A stretch of DNA of 64,000 bases, taken from contig NZ_FPJG01000006.1 in assembly GCF_900119165.1 (NCBI RefSeq), positions 3,968,001 to 4,032,000 on the forward strand, given 5' to 3'. Below the pieces are notes generated by a model. That model was not told where the DNA came from. It saw nothing but the letters and a program-made list of their open reading frames with translations, and made no database searches. This DNA is from Amycolatopsis australiensis. Its GTDB lineage: Bacteria > Actinomycetota > Actinomycetes > Mycobacteriales > Pseudonocardiaceae. Below, one piece after another: positions 7,331 to 15,287 of the stretch. The number at the start of each line of letters is the position of its first letter. The stretch's first letter is position 1. A program made the position numbers and the translations under genes.

Positions 7331-8452
7331 TCAACGGCCGAGAATGGCCAGCACCGCCGCCACGATCCGGTCCACGCGTGCCTCGTCGGCCAGGGCCGCG
7401 GCCAGCCAGTCCTCCCGCGTCGCTCCTTCATGCGGCAACCGGTCCAGCACGCCACCACCCGCGCCGAACACCCGCCGGACCACCGCCGCCACCGCCGCCG
7501 GCGGGGCTTCTCCCCGCTCCAGCCGTGCCTCGATCGCCCGCAGCGCCCGGTCCGCCAGCTCCGCCAAGCGGATGTCGTCCGCCTCGGCCGGGTCCACCAG
7601 CGGCAGCGGGGCCGGCTCGGCCGAGCTGTCCGCCGGCATCGGCGCCACCGGCGGCCGCTTGTGCCCGAGCGGGCGTTCCACGTGCTCCGCGTGCCACTTC
7701 GGGCGCGTCCGCATGGCCGTCAGCACCGTCCGCACCTCGCGGTCGAGCGTGTCGCGGCCCGGCGGCGGCTCGCCCGTTACCTCGGCGCGGCGGGCCGCCC
7801 AGGCGTCCAGTGGCCACAGCCGGGCGCCCGCCGTCGACGGCACCCCCGCCCACACCAGCACCTGGACCGCCAGGTCGCACAGCCACGGGTCGCCGCCCAG
7901 CTCGCCGGCGAGCCACGCCGGGAGCCGGGGACGTTGCAGCGCCCCGGTTTCGCCGCGCCGCCGCCGGTGCGCGTCGACCGTTGCCGGGCCCAGCCGGCTC
8001 GCCAGCCAGCCGTCGAAGTTGCCGATCGGGCCGCTCGCGCGGTGCAGCGCGTGCTCCACCACGGCCTCGACGTCGTCGTGGAACCGGTCGAGGCAGTCCG
8101 GGCGCAGCCACTCGAGCCCGCGGACGCAGTCCGGGTGCCGTCGCCGCCGTTCCAGCGGCCGGGTGATCCGGGCGAACACCAGCGGCCACGCCACGGCGTA
8201 GACCGCCCCGCGCAAGCGGGCCAGCTCGCCCGGCGGCGCCGTCGAGGCCGCGACGGCGAGCCTGCCGTCGCGGGCCAGCCGGCGGACCCCGGCGACGTCG
8301 GCCGGCCCGATCGGCGCGTGCGTGGTGTCGAGCAACCCGTCCTCCCCGATGCCGTCGACGGGGAAATCGTCGATCAGCCGGGGAACGGGAAAAGGCCACG
8401 GCCGGGCCGAATCGCGGCGGAACTGGCCACGGACTGGCCACCGGCGAATCAC
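7331..8452 (-). CDS. hypothetical protein, divergent from another unknown gene
   Basis: A cytosolic protein of about 373 residues without a family I recognise. It is rich in Trp and Arg, with segments such as IGNFDGWLASRLGPATVDAHRRR and DPWLCDLAVQVLVWAGVP, and has a helical C-terminus. The start is uncertain: GTG 8452 is used here; an ATG at 8516 would overlap the divergent gene's start. The two genes share a promoter gap of about 61 bases, so they may be co-regulated. Confidence 0.6.
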   Translation of the reverse strand: MIRRWPVRGQFRRDSARPWPFPVPRLIDDFPVDGIGEDGLLDTTHAPIGPADVAGVRRLARDGRLAVAASTAPPGELARLRGAVYAVAWPLVFARITRPLERRRRHPDCVRGLEWLRPDCLDRFHDDVEAVVEHALHRASGPIGNFDGWLASRLGPATVDAHRRRRGETGALQRPRLPAWLAGELGGDPWLCDLAVQVLVWAGVPSTAGARLWPLDAWAARRAEVTGEPPPGRDTLDREVRTVLTAMRTRPKWHAEHVERPLGHKRPPVAPMPADSSAEPAPLPLVDPAEADDIRLAELADRALRAIEARLERGEAPPAAVAAVVRRVFGAGGGVLDRLPHEGATREDWLAAALADEARVDRIVAAVLAILGR

Positions 8453-8513
8453 CTGATCGGCGCAGCCGGTGCCGCCGATCGCGCGGAAGTTCGCGTGCCA
8501 CAATCGAAATCCC

Positions 8514-9482
8514 ATGGCACACGAGGACGGGTTGCTCCGCGAGCTCACCATTCTGCGCCGCGGCTGGGGAGTGGAAACCGAACGGCTCCGCGGCCGGCTC
8601 GGGCCGCTCATTTCCGGCTGGTGCGAAATCCACCGCACGGCGAACGACCGCGAAGCGCGCCGCGTGCTGCGCGAAGCGATTTCCGCCGCCATTGCGGACT
8701 TCCCCGCCGACGACCGGCTCGCGGTCAACGTCGCGCTCGGCATCGCCCCGGGCTCGCAGCACGCGCTGCTCAGCGACCGGGTCGGGCTCCTCGCGCAACG
8801 GCTGAGCGTCTCCGAACGCACGGCCCGGCGCCGGATCGACCGGTCGTTCGCCCGGCTGGCCGCCGAAATCGAGGCAGGCACCCGGCCCGGTGACGGCGTG
8901 CCCGACCCCGAGCAGGGCTGGTTCGTCAAGCGGCTCAAGGCCCTCGTGCGGCTGGACACCGCCGAGCCGCAGCTGATCGAGGAGCGGCTGATCGTGGCGA
9001 CCCGGGACGGACTGAGCCGGATCTGCGCCCAGTTCACCGTGCCCCGCCTCGAAGACGGCCGCGACGGCGAGCGCGAGGTGGCCGCCGACGCGCAGTACGG
9101 CGTGCGGATCATCGGCGGGAACCGCGAAGGGCAGCGCCACTTCCGCTGGCTGCTCGACCTCCCGCGGCCCCTGGCGCGCGGCGGCACCCACACGTACTCG
9201 CTGGTGTTCCGGCTCCGGGACGGCCTGCCGATCCGGCCGTCCTACACGTTCGTGCCGCTGGTGACGTGCGAATCGTTCGCCGTGCGGGTCCGCTTCGACC
9301 CGTGCCGTCCGCCGCGGGTGGTGTGGCGGCTCGACCGGGTGCCGCCGTCGGTGCTGGCCGACCCGCCCCAGCCGGGCGAGCCGCTGCCGCTCGACGGCGC
9401 CGGCGAGGTCGCCCAGGAGTTCGCCGCCCCGCAGCTGGGTTACGCCTACGGCCTCCGGTGGCTCCCGCAAGATATTCCTTGA
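8514..9482 (+). CDS. hypothetical protein with a helical N-terminus
   Basis: A 322-residue cytosolic protein. The N-terminal 130 residues look helical and include LSVSERTARRRIDRSFARLAAEI, which reads like a sigma-region-4 or Lux-type helix-turn-helix. The second half is beta-rich (YGVRIIGGNREGQRHFRW, THTYSLVFRLRDG, YTFVPLVTCESFAVRVRF). A DNA-binding sensor is a reasonable guess but unproven. Its stop lies inside the ArsR-type operator of the next gene. Confidence 0.65.
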   Translation: MAHEDGLLRELTILRRGWGVETERLRGRLGPLISGWCEIHRTANDREARRVLREAISAAIADFPADDRLAVNVALGIAPGSQHALLSDRVGLLAQRLSVSERTARRRIDRSFARLAAEIEAGTRPGDGVPDPEQGWFVKRLKALVRLDTAEPQLIEERLIVATRDGLSRICAQFTVPRLEDGRDGEREVAADAQYGVRIIGGNREGQRHFRWLLDLPRPLARGGTHTYSLVFRLRDGLPIRPSYTFVPLVTCESFAVRVRFDPCRPPRVVWRLDRVPPSVLADPPQPGEPLPLDGAGEVAQEFAAPQLGYAYGLRWLPQDIP

Positions 9483-9491
9483 CTCGAATAT
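9472..9491 (+). promoter_or_regulatory. ArsR-type operator candidate
   Basis: ATATTC-N8-GAATAT inverted repeat, strikingly AT-rich for this DNA. It overlaps the preceding stop codon and lies 12 bases before the start of the ArsR-AHSA1 gene. No Shine-Dalgarno precedes that ATG, so a leaderless transcript starting near it is likely. Confidence 0.6.
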
Positions 9492-9503
9492 TCTCATCGG
9501 TGA

Positions 9504-10307
9504 ATGCTTCGGGCCGTGGACGGGATCGCGGCAGCACTGGGCGACGCGGCGCGCTGGCGCCTCGTCGAGCTGCTCGCCGAGCGTCCGCGGTCGGTGGGCG
9601 AGCTGGCCGAGCTGACCGGCCTGCGCCAGCCCCAGACCACCAAGCACCTCCAGACGCTGGCCCGCGCCGGGCTCGTCACCGCCTTCCCGCTCGGGCAGCG
9701 TCGCGTCCACGCCCTCGAAGCCGGGCCGCTGGCAGCGTTCGCGCACCGGCTGGGCGAGCTGGCCAAGGCGACCGAAGCGCACGAAGGCGAGCGGGACGTC
9801 GTCGCGCGCTACCGCGCGGCCATCGAGGCGGAGACCGCGATCGCCGGCCGCGGCCGCCGGGCGGACGGACGCACGTTCGCCTTCGAGCGCGTGCTGGCCG
9901 CGCCCCGGGAAGTGGTCTGGCGGCACTGGACCGACCCGGACCTGCTGGCGTCGTGGTGGGTTCCGCCGTCGATGACGATCACCGCCTGCCTGCTCGAACC
10001 GCACGCGGGCGGCCGCGCGGTGCTGGCCTACCGCGACGCCGGCGGCGCATACCGTTCGGAAGGGCGCGTCCGGCACGCGCAGGAGCCCGGCCGTCTCGGC
10101 TTCGACCTGGCGGTGAAGGGAAAGGCGTCCTTCACCGCGCACTACGACCTGGAGCTGACGACGGTGCCGGACGGCACCCGGCTGCGGCTCGGCCTGCGCG
10201 TCACCGCGACGACCGTCGAGGCCGTCCCGGCCGTCGCCGGCATCGAGACCGGCTGGGGCCAGGTGCTCGACCACCTCACCGCCGTCCTCACCCGACGAAA
10301 GGGCTGA
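9504..10307 (+). CDS. ArsR-type HTH fused to an AHSA1/SRPBCC domain
   Basis: One 267-residue chain with two domains. Residues 1-85 are an ArsR winged helix (LGDAARWRLVELLAERPRSV, then LRQPQTTKHLQTLARAGLV). Residues 120-265 are an AHSA1/SRPBCC lipid- or ligand-binding fold (FERVLAAPREVVWRHWTDPDLLASWW, GWGQVLDHLTAVL). In many bacteria these are two adjacent genes; here they are fused, suggesting direct ligand sensing by the SRPBCC part. No metal-site cysteines are seen. The next gene starts five bases later and is likely its target. Confidence 0.85.
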   Translation: MLRAVDGIAAALGDAARWRLVELLAERPRSVGELAELTGLRQPQTTKHLQTLARAGLVTAFPLGQRRVHALEAGPLAAFAHRLGELAKATEAHEGERDVVARYRAAIEAETAIAGRGRRADGRTFAFERVLAAPREVVWRHWTDPDLLASWWVPPSMTITACLLEPHAGGRAVLAYRDAGGAYRSEGRVRHAQEPGRLGFDLAVKGKASFTAHYDLELTTVPDGTRLRLGLRVTATTVEAVPAVAGIETGWGQVLDHLTAVLTRRKG

Positions 10308-10312
10308 CCACC

Positions 10313-10912
10313 ATGACCGAGCCGAGCGGCCGCGCGGTGACCGCGAACCTGAGCCTCACCCTCGACGGGCGCTACCACGGACCCGGCGGCCCCGCCGACA
10401 TGGGCGCGATCGTCTCGTACGCGACGACCGACGTCGCGCGGCGCCACCTGACGCGGATCTGGGAGAACGCGACGACGGCGGTGCTCGGCCGCCGCAACGC
10501 CGAAGGCTTCCTCGGCTTCTGGCCGGCCGTCGCCGCCGACGAGACCGCCGATCCCCGCGACCGCGGCTACGCGAAATGGCTGGTGGACACGGAAAAGGTG
10601 GTCTTCTCGACGACGCTGACCGAAGCGCCGTGGGAGCGCACCCGGATCGTGAACGCCCCGGCCGCGGACGTCGTCACGCAGCTGAGGACCACCGGATCGG
10701 GGGAAATCCTGGTCAACAGCAGCCCGAGCGTCATCCAGCCGCTGCTGGCGGCGGACCTGCTGGACCGGCTGTACCTGATGGTCTGCCCGGAGATCGCGGG
10801 CGGCGGCGCGCGGCTGTTCGAGGACGGCCTGCCCGCGTCGCGGTGGCGGCTGGCGCACCACGAAGCGGGGGAGCAAGGCGAACTGGCGATGGTGTACGAC
10901 CGGGTGCGCTGA
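10313..10912 (+). CDS. dihydrofolate-reductase-fold (RibD-like) protein
   Basis: A 199-residue protein of the bacterial RibD-C/DHFR-like family: N-terminal LSLTLDGRYHGPGG, ENATTAVLGRRNAEGF, and C-terminal GGGARLFEDGLPASRWRL. This family is mostly uncharacterised NADPH-binding reductases; true folate reduction is not implied. It follows the ArsR-AHSA1 gene by five bases and should be co-transcribed with it. ATG start. Confidence 0.82.
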   Translation: MTEPSGRAVTANLSLTLDGRYHGPGGPADMGAIVSYATTDVARRHLTRIWENATTAVLGRRNAEGFLGFWPAVAADETADPRDRGYAKWLVDTEKVVFSTTLTEAPWERTRIVNAPAADVVTQLRTTGSGEILVNSSPSVIQPLLAADLLDRLYLMVCPEIAGGGARLFEDGLPASRWRLAHHEAGEQGELAMVYDRVR

Positions 10913-10936
10913 CGTCCACAATGGACGCTGGAAAAC

Positions 10937-12055
10937 TCAGTCCCCGCTGGGAATGCGTGGTTCACCGGTGAGCACGTATTCGCCACCACAGGTCTCGGCG
11001 AGCGACGGGCCGAACAGCTCCGCCGGCGTGAATGTGCCGGGACGGCCTTGACCGGTCAGCAGCCGGTGGGCGACTTCGGCCGCGACCGTGGCGGTGAAGG
11101 CGCTCGCGTCGGTCAGCCGTAGCCAGCCCTCCCGGTGTGTGCCGTCCGCCCACGCCACGCGCGCGTGCGCCCAGGAGTGCTCACGTGGCTTCGGGCGGTC
11201 AGGCGTCTTGACCGCCGCCAGGCGCCGGGCCAGGAACCGCCGCAGCGGTCCGATGTGCAGCAGCGTCAGCCCGGCCGGCAGGACCAGGCGCAGCAGCGCG
11301 CCGGAGGGCACTTCGCCGGAGGCGGCGTCGACGAACCGGGCTCGTGCCGCGCGTTCGGCGGCGAGCAGCTCGCCCAGTGGCATCAGCGCGCTGGTCACCT
11401 GGTCGCCGTCAGGGGTGGTCAGCCGCAACGGCTCGCCGGCGACCGGCGCGGCGGCCAGGCGCCCGCGGGCGATCCGCCGTCCTTGGAACCGCCCGCCGCC
11501 CGGCACGCCCGGCAGGCCTTCGACGAGCGTGGCGGCGAGCGCCTCGCCGACCACGCCGGCGGTGCCGGCGAGCGACGGGATCATGTCGACGCGCACCCGC
11601 TCGGCCGGCGGACGATCCCCGGCGAGCCAGGTGACGACGCTTTCCGTGGCGGTCACGCCGAAGCCCGCGCCCGCGACCAGCGTGTGTCCGCAGCGTCGGG
11701 CGGCTTCGTCGCGTTCTCGCAGCTGGAGCAGCGTCGCGACGTCGTTGGCGAGATCGACGTAGTCGCCCGACTCGAGGACGGCGTCGGCGATCACGGCGGC
11801 GGTCTGCTGGAACGGGCCCACGGTGTTGACCACGACCGCGGGCCGCTCGCGCCGGATGGCGGCGGCCATCTCGGCGGGCGACCCCGCGACGACGGACCGG
11901 GCCCGCACGGCGCGCGCGGCGGTCTCGAGCCTGCCGGCGTCGCGCCCGACGAGCGTGAGCGGCGCTTCGCGGGCGGCCAGTTCCGCGGCGATCGCGCGTC
12001 CCGTCCGTCCGGTCCCGCCGAGCAGCCACACCTCGGGTGGCCGGTGATCCGACAT
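10937..12055 (-). CDS. saccharopine-dehydrogenase-fold oxidoreductase
   Basis: A 372-residue NAD(P)-Rossmann protein: VWLLGGTGRTGRAIAAELAAR at the N-terminus, VVNTVGPFQQTA, and GDYVDLANDVATL. This is the layout of the actinobacterial saccharopine-dehydrogenase-like family that includes mycobacterial trans-acting enoyl reductases. Substrate unknown. ATG at 12055 is preceded by GGAGGGAAAG. It is divergent from a TetR gene with two operators between them, so it is very probably that regulator's target. Confidence 0.82.
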   Translation of the reverse strand: MSDHRPPEVWLLGGTGRTGRAIAAELAAREAPLTLVGRDAGRLETAARAVRARSVVAGSPAEMAAAIRRERPAVVVNTVGPFQQTAAVIADAVLESGDYVDLANDVATLLQLRERDEAARRCGHTLVAGAGFGVTATESVVTWLAGDRPPAERVRVDMIPSLAGTAGVVGEALAATLVEGLPGVPGGGRFQGRRIARGRLAAAPVAGEPLRLTTPDGDQVTSALMPLGELLAAERAARARFVDAASGEVPSGALLRLVLPAGLTLLHIGPLRRFLARRLAAVKTPDRPKPREHSWAHARVAWADGTHREGWLRLTDASAFTATVAAEVAHRLLTGQGRPGTFTPAELFGPSLAETCGGEYVLTGEPRIPSGD

Positions 12056-12077
12056 GGCTTTCCCTCCGTCGTAGTTG

Positions 12078-12126
12078 ATGACATACCGTGTCATCGCGGG
12101 CCACGCTACATGACACGTCGTGTCAT
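12078..12126. promoter_or_regulatory. twin TetR operators
   Basis: Two 17-base palindromes, ATGACATACCGTGTCAT (12078-12094) and ATGACACGTCGTGTCAT (12110-12126, perfect), with centres 32 bases apart, in the divergent gap between the reductase and the TetR gene. Each sits close to one start codon, so repression of both directions is expected. Binding is inferred from position and symmetry. Confidence 0.72.
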
Positions 12127-12142
12127 CGTCTAGGGTGAGCAG

Positions 12143-12727
12143 ATGGGCCGATGGGATCCGGACGCGCGGGGCCGGCTGGAACGGGCGGCGCTGGAGTTGT
12201 TCGCCGAGCAGGGCTTCGCGGACACGACGGTGCCCCAGATCACCGAGCGCGCGGGGCTGACTACCCGGACGTTCTTCCGGTACTTCGCGGACAAGCGCGA
12301 GGTGCTGTTCTCCGGCGAAGAAGAACTGCGCGAGCGGTTCATCGAGATCATCCGGACCGCACCCGCGGACCTGACCCCGGTGCAGCTGATCCGCCACGGC
12401 CTGGAAGCGGCGGCGGAGACGATCTTCCAGCCGTTGCTGGAGTATCTCCGCACGTGGCGGGCGATCGTCGGGAGTGACGGCGCGTTGCGCGAACGCGCGC
12501 TGCGGAAGCAGGAACTCACGATCGAGGCCGTGCTGACCGTGCTGCGGGAGCGGGGAACGGACGAGCCGGCGGCCGAAATGATCGCGAAGCTGTCGAACCT
12601 GGTGCTGCAGACGGCGGTCGGCCGCTGGGTGGCGCAGCCGGTGGCGGAGCGTCCGCTGGTGGCGTTCGTCGAGGAAGTCTTCGAGCAGCTGCGCTCGACG
12701 GTCGCGGGTGAGCCGGTCCACCGGTGA
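12143..12727 (+). CDS. TetR-family regulator
   Basis: A 194-residue TetR protein: ALELFAEQGFADTTVPQITERAGLTTRTFFRYFADK forms the DNA-binding domain (residues 14-50), followed by a helical C-terminal domain of the type often seen with short-chain or saccharopine-fold oxidoreductases. The start is 16 bases after the second palindrome. A weak hairpin (GAACCG-N6-CGGTTC, 12731-12748) follows the gene. Confidence 0.9.
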   Translation: MGRWDPDARGRLERAALELFAEQGFADTTVPQITERAGLTTRTFFRYFADKREVLFSGEEELRERFIEIIRTAPADLTPVQLIRHGLEAAAETIFQPLLEYLRTWRAIVGSDGALRERALRKQELTIEAVLTVLRERGTDEPAAEMIAKLSNLVLQTAVGRWVAQPVAERPLVAFVEEVFEQLRSTVAGEPVHR

Positions 12728-12790
12728 CGGGAACCGACTGTCCGGTTCGGACGGTGCGAGGACGCCCTGTTGCGCGGCGCCGGATCGGGG

Positions 12791-12864
12791 TGGGGCGGGC
12801 GGGGCTCGAACCCGCGGCCAAGGGATTATGAGTCCCCTGCTCTAACCAACTGAGCTACCGCCCC
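12791..12864 (-). tRNA. tRNA with CAU anticodon (elongator Met or Ile2)
   Basis: A 74-nt cloverleaf. The acceptor stem GGGGCGG/CCGCCCC is perfect; the D arm carries TAGCTCAGTTGGTTAGAGC; the anticodon stem-loop has CAT at 12830-12828; the T arm is GCGGG-TTCGAGC-CCCGC, with discriminator A. A paired first base pair argues against initiator tRNA. Elongator Met and the lysidine-modified Ile2 tRNA cannot be separated with certainty by eye; the TTGGCC variable region resembles the Ile2 type. Confidence 0.93.
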
Positions 12865-13049
12865 CTGGCCTCGGCGCAGGCGGCACGAGGATTTGCGTGT
12901 GCACAGAAGACTCAGTTCGCTTCAAGTTATCACAGCGGCCATCCGGGGAGACCCGGTAGGCCAAACAGGTTGAAGTGGCCGCCGGCCGGGGCAGGCTCGT
13001 CTAGGTTGCAAGGGCGTCACCGCTGACCGCGACGGCGGGAGGGGAAGCG

Positions 13050-13319
13050 ATGGTCCCGCGAGCGACCCCGCCGGCCCCCCGCGCGATCCGGCTGGCGCTG
13101 TTGGACGCACTGACCGCCGGGGCGGGCCTGGGCTACCTGGCGCACCAGTACCGGGAGGCGCTCGTGGCGAACCTCGCGCCCATCGGCCTCGGCCTGCTGC
13201 TGACACTGGCGCTGGGATACGTGCTCCGATCGGCAATCCGGGCCCTGCACCACGCAAACCGGCGCGTGGACGCGATTCTGGCCGAGGAACTGCGCAAACC
13301 CTCGCCCCGGCCCCGGTGA
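13050..13319 (+). CDS. small membrane protein
   Basis: An 89-residue protein with a hydrophobic segment around residues 20-30 and a clear membrane helix at about 45-62 (LAPIGLGLLLTLALGYVL), then a basic cytosolic tail. The ribosome site GGGAGGGGAAG stands before ATG 13050. No family recognised. It lies between the tRNA and a disrupted gene; the preceding gap holds no other gene. Confidence 0.55.
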   Translation: MVPRATPPAPRAIRLALLDALTAGAGLGYLAHQYREALVANLAPIGLGLLLTLALGYVLRSAIRALHHANRRVDAILAEELRKPSPRPR

Positions 13320-13335
13320 ACCCGCGGACTGCCGC

Positions 13336-13783
13336 TCAGCTCCCGCCACCGGCCGGCGAGGCAGCAGTTGTCGGATCGGCGGTGGTGGCAGGGGTCGTCC
13401 ACGTCGACATCGGCGGAGCCGTAGTGGTGGGTGCGGGAACCACGATCGAGGTGGTCGGCGGTGCCGCCGGGGCGCCGTAGGTGAACCAGACCTGCCCGAA
13501 CGCCTTCGGCGAGGTCTCTGTGAACATCGCCCGCACCTGGAACGTGGTCGCGGTGTACGAAGCGAGCACCGTGTTGAGCATGAACCCGTTGTACGCGGCG
13601 GGCGTGTTCGCCGACACGACCACAGTCTCCGGACCGTGCCGAGGCCGTGCGTCACCGTGCAGAAGCCGCCGGCGCCGGTGACGGCCCGACGGCCGCCGAG
13701 GCGTCGGCGAACACCACCGCGCCTCCGGTGATCACCAAGGCGCCGGCCGACGCGGCCCGTGCGGTTCGTGCGTGTGTTCCCAT
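13336..13783 (-). pseudogene. frameshifted gene for an exported protein
   Basis: Leftward reading begins with a good ribosome site (GGAGGGATC) and a signal peptide, [23 protein letters not shown]. The likely continuation changes frame twice: near 13690 into a frame reading VTGAGGFCTVTHGLGT, then near 13640 into one reading ETVVVSANTPAAYNGFMLNTV and a threonine/proline-rich tail ending ASPAGGGS. In each stretch the chosen frame has G/C at nearly every third position and the others do not. Either a decayed gene or two sequencing errors. A short protein starting inside (13623) would lack any signal peptide. Original function unknown. Confidence 0.6.
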
Positions 13784-13878
13784 GACGATCCCTCCCTTCG
13801 CGACAACGCACGCGCAGCCGCTCCGCGGGCCTGCCGCTTTGTACGTCCTCTGTACGCGCCCCATGCACCCTCCCGGCC

Positions 13879-14697
13879 ATGAGACTCGCAACCACGCTCC
13901 TGGCCGGCGCACTGGCCGCCGCGGCGTTTTCCGGGGTTGCCGCGCAGGCTCTTCCCGCCTGCCCGGTGATCGTCAGCCACGGTGGCTATCCCACCGGGCC
14001 CGACCCGTGGGAGCGCGACCAGCTGCGCGCTCCCAACAATTTCAAGGCCGTCGACAGCCTGATCGCCCAGGGCTCCGGTGGCTTCGAAGCCGACGTGCAG
14101 CTGACCAAGGTCGCCGCCGGCAGTGACGGCTCCGTCAGCGGCAAGGCCGTCATGTGGCACAACACCTCGACGAACGGGCTCGACGGCGTCAAGAAGAACA
14201 TCACCGACGTCTACTGGTCCTCCGGCAGCGACAAGCTCCAGGGCCGGACGCTGCAGCGGGGCCCGTACCGGGGCGAGGGCGTCTACTCGCTGCGGCAGTG
14301 GCTCGACCACGTCGGATCCCGAGGCGCGTACGCCGAACTCGAGATCAAGCCGGAGACGAAGGTGTTCCTGATCAACGGTTCCGCCTCGGTGAAGGCGAAG
14401 GCGTGGAGCGAGATCACCGACCCGGTCCGTGAGCGCTACCGGACCCAGGCGATCACCGTGTACTCGCACGACCCGGACATCGCCGCGGCGCTGAAGTCCC
14501 GCGTGGCGGCCGGCGCCTTCCCGGCCGTGCTCGGCGGCGGACCGTCGTGGCCCGACACCGTCAAGTGGGAAGAGCCGCCGCCGTCGTGGAGCGGCAACGC
14601 GGCTAGCTGGCAGGCGAACCTCGCCACGGCGCCGAAGCGGGTCGCCACCAGCTGGACGGCCGACTACAAGAAGTGGCTGGCCGGCCGCTGCGCCTGA
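13879..14697 (+). CDS. secreted glycerophosphodiester phosphodiesterase-like protein
   Basis: A 272-residue protein with a cleavable signal peptide (residues 1-25, ending VAAQA). The mature part recalls the GDPD TIM-barrel: VSHGGYP in place of HRG, GGFEADVQLTK with the metal-binding Glu, MWHNTS, and AYAELEIKPE. The catalytic set is less canonical than in GlpQ, so the fold is better supported than the activity. ATG start; it faces the disrupted gene on the other strand. Confidence 0.68.
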   Translation: MRLATTLLAGALAAAAFSGVAAQALPACPVIVSHGGYPTGPDPWERDQLRAPNNFKAVDSLIAQGSGGFEADVQLTKVAAGSDGSVSGKAVMWHNTSTNGLDGVKKNITDVYWSSGSDKLQGRTLQRGPYRGEGVYSLRQWLDHVGSRGAYAELEIKPETKVFLINGSASVKAKAWSEITDPVRERYRTQAITVYSHDPDIAAALKSRVAAGAFPAVLGGGPSWPDTVKWEEPPPSWSGNAASWQANLATAPKRVATSWTADYKKWLAGRCA

Positions 14698-14704
14698 GCG
14701 TCCC

Positions 14705-15226
14705 TCAGGCGACGCGGTACCAGCCGTTCGTGATCGGCCCGGCGGTGCTCAGCTCCCGTGGTTCCAGCCGGATCCGCGTCCCGCCCGGGTGGTCGAACAG
14801 CCGGACGCCGTCGCCGAGCAGGACCGGCGCGACGTGCACCAGCACTTCGTCCAGCAGCCCCGCCTCCAGGCACCGCCGGGCCGTCGTGGCGCCCAGCACC
14901 GCGACGTACCCGTCGCCGGCCGCCGCGGCCGCTGCCGCGGCGGCCTCGCCGAGGTCGCCGAGCAGGATGAAGCCGTCCGACGGTGCCGCGTCGCGGGTCA
15001 CCACGAAGACCGGGCCGGTCCAGCGGCCGCCGTAGACGCGGCCTTCCGCGGTCGTCGCCGGAGCGTACGTGCGGTGTCCCATGAGCACCGCCCCGATCTC
15101 GCCGAGCACCCGCTCGACGACCGGGTTCGGCCCGGGGCGCAGGCCGGAAAGCCAGGTCATGTCGTCGCCGGGCGCCGCGACGAAGCCGTCGAGGGACATC
15201 GTGATGTGGTACAGGAACTTGGCCAT
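14705..15226 (-). CDS. dihydrofolate-reductase-fold (RibD-like) protein
   Basis: A 173-residue member of the DHFR-like family: YHITMSLDGFVAAPGDDMTWL at the N-terminus, GAVLMGHRTY in the middle, and PVLLGDGVRLFDHPGG near the end. It is a paralogue class of the gene at 10.3 kb but a different subfamily. A run of Ala residues (LGEAAAAAAAAAGDGY) makes a low-complexity helix. Substrate unknown. ATG start; it converges on the GDPD-like gene. Confidence 0.82.
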   Translation of the reverse strand: MAKFLYHITMSLDGFVAAPGDDMTWLSGLRPGPNPVVERVLGEIGAVLMGHRTYAPATTAEGRVYGGRWTGPVFVVTRDAAPSDGFILLGDLGEAAAAAAAAAGDGYVAVLGATTARRCLEAGLLDEVLVHVAPVLLGDGVRLFDHPGGTRIRLEPRELSTAGPITNGWYRVA

Positions 15227-15287
15227 GGGTGCCGCCTTTCGGTCCGGGTCACCTCGTACCGACGGCGGCGGCGCGGAAACTCATCGG

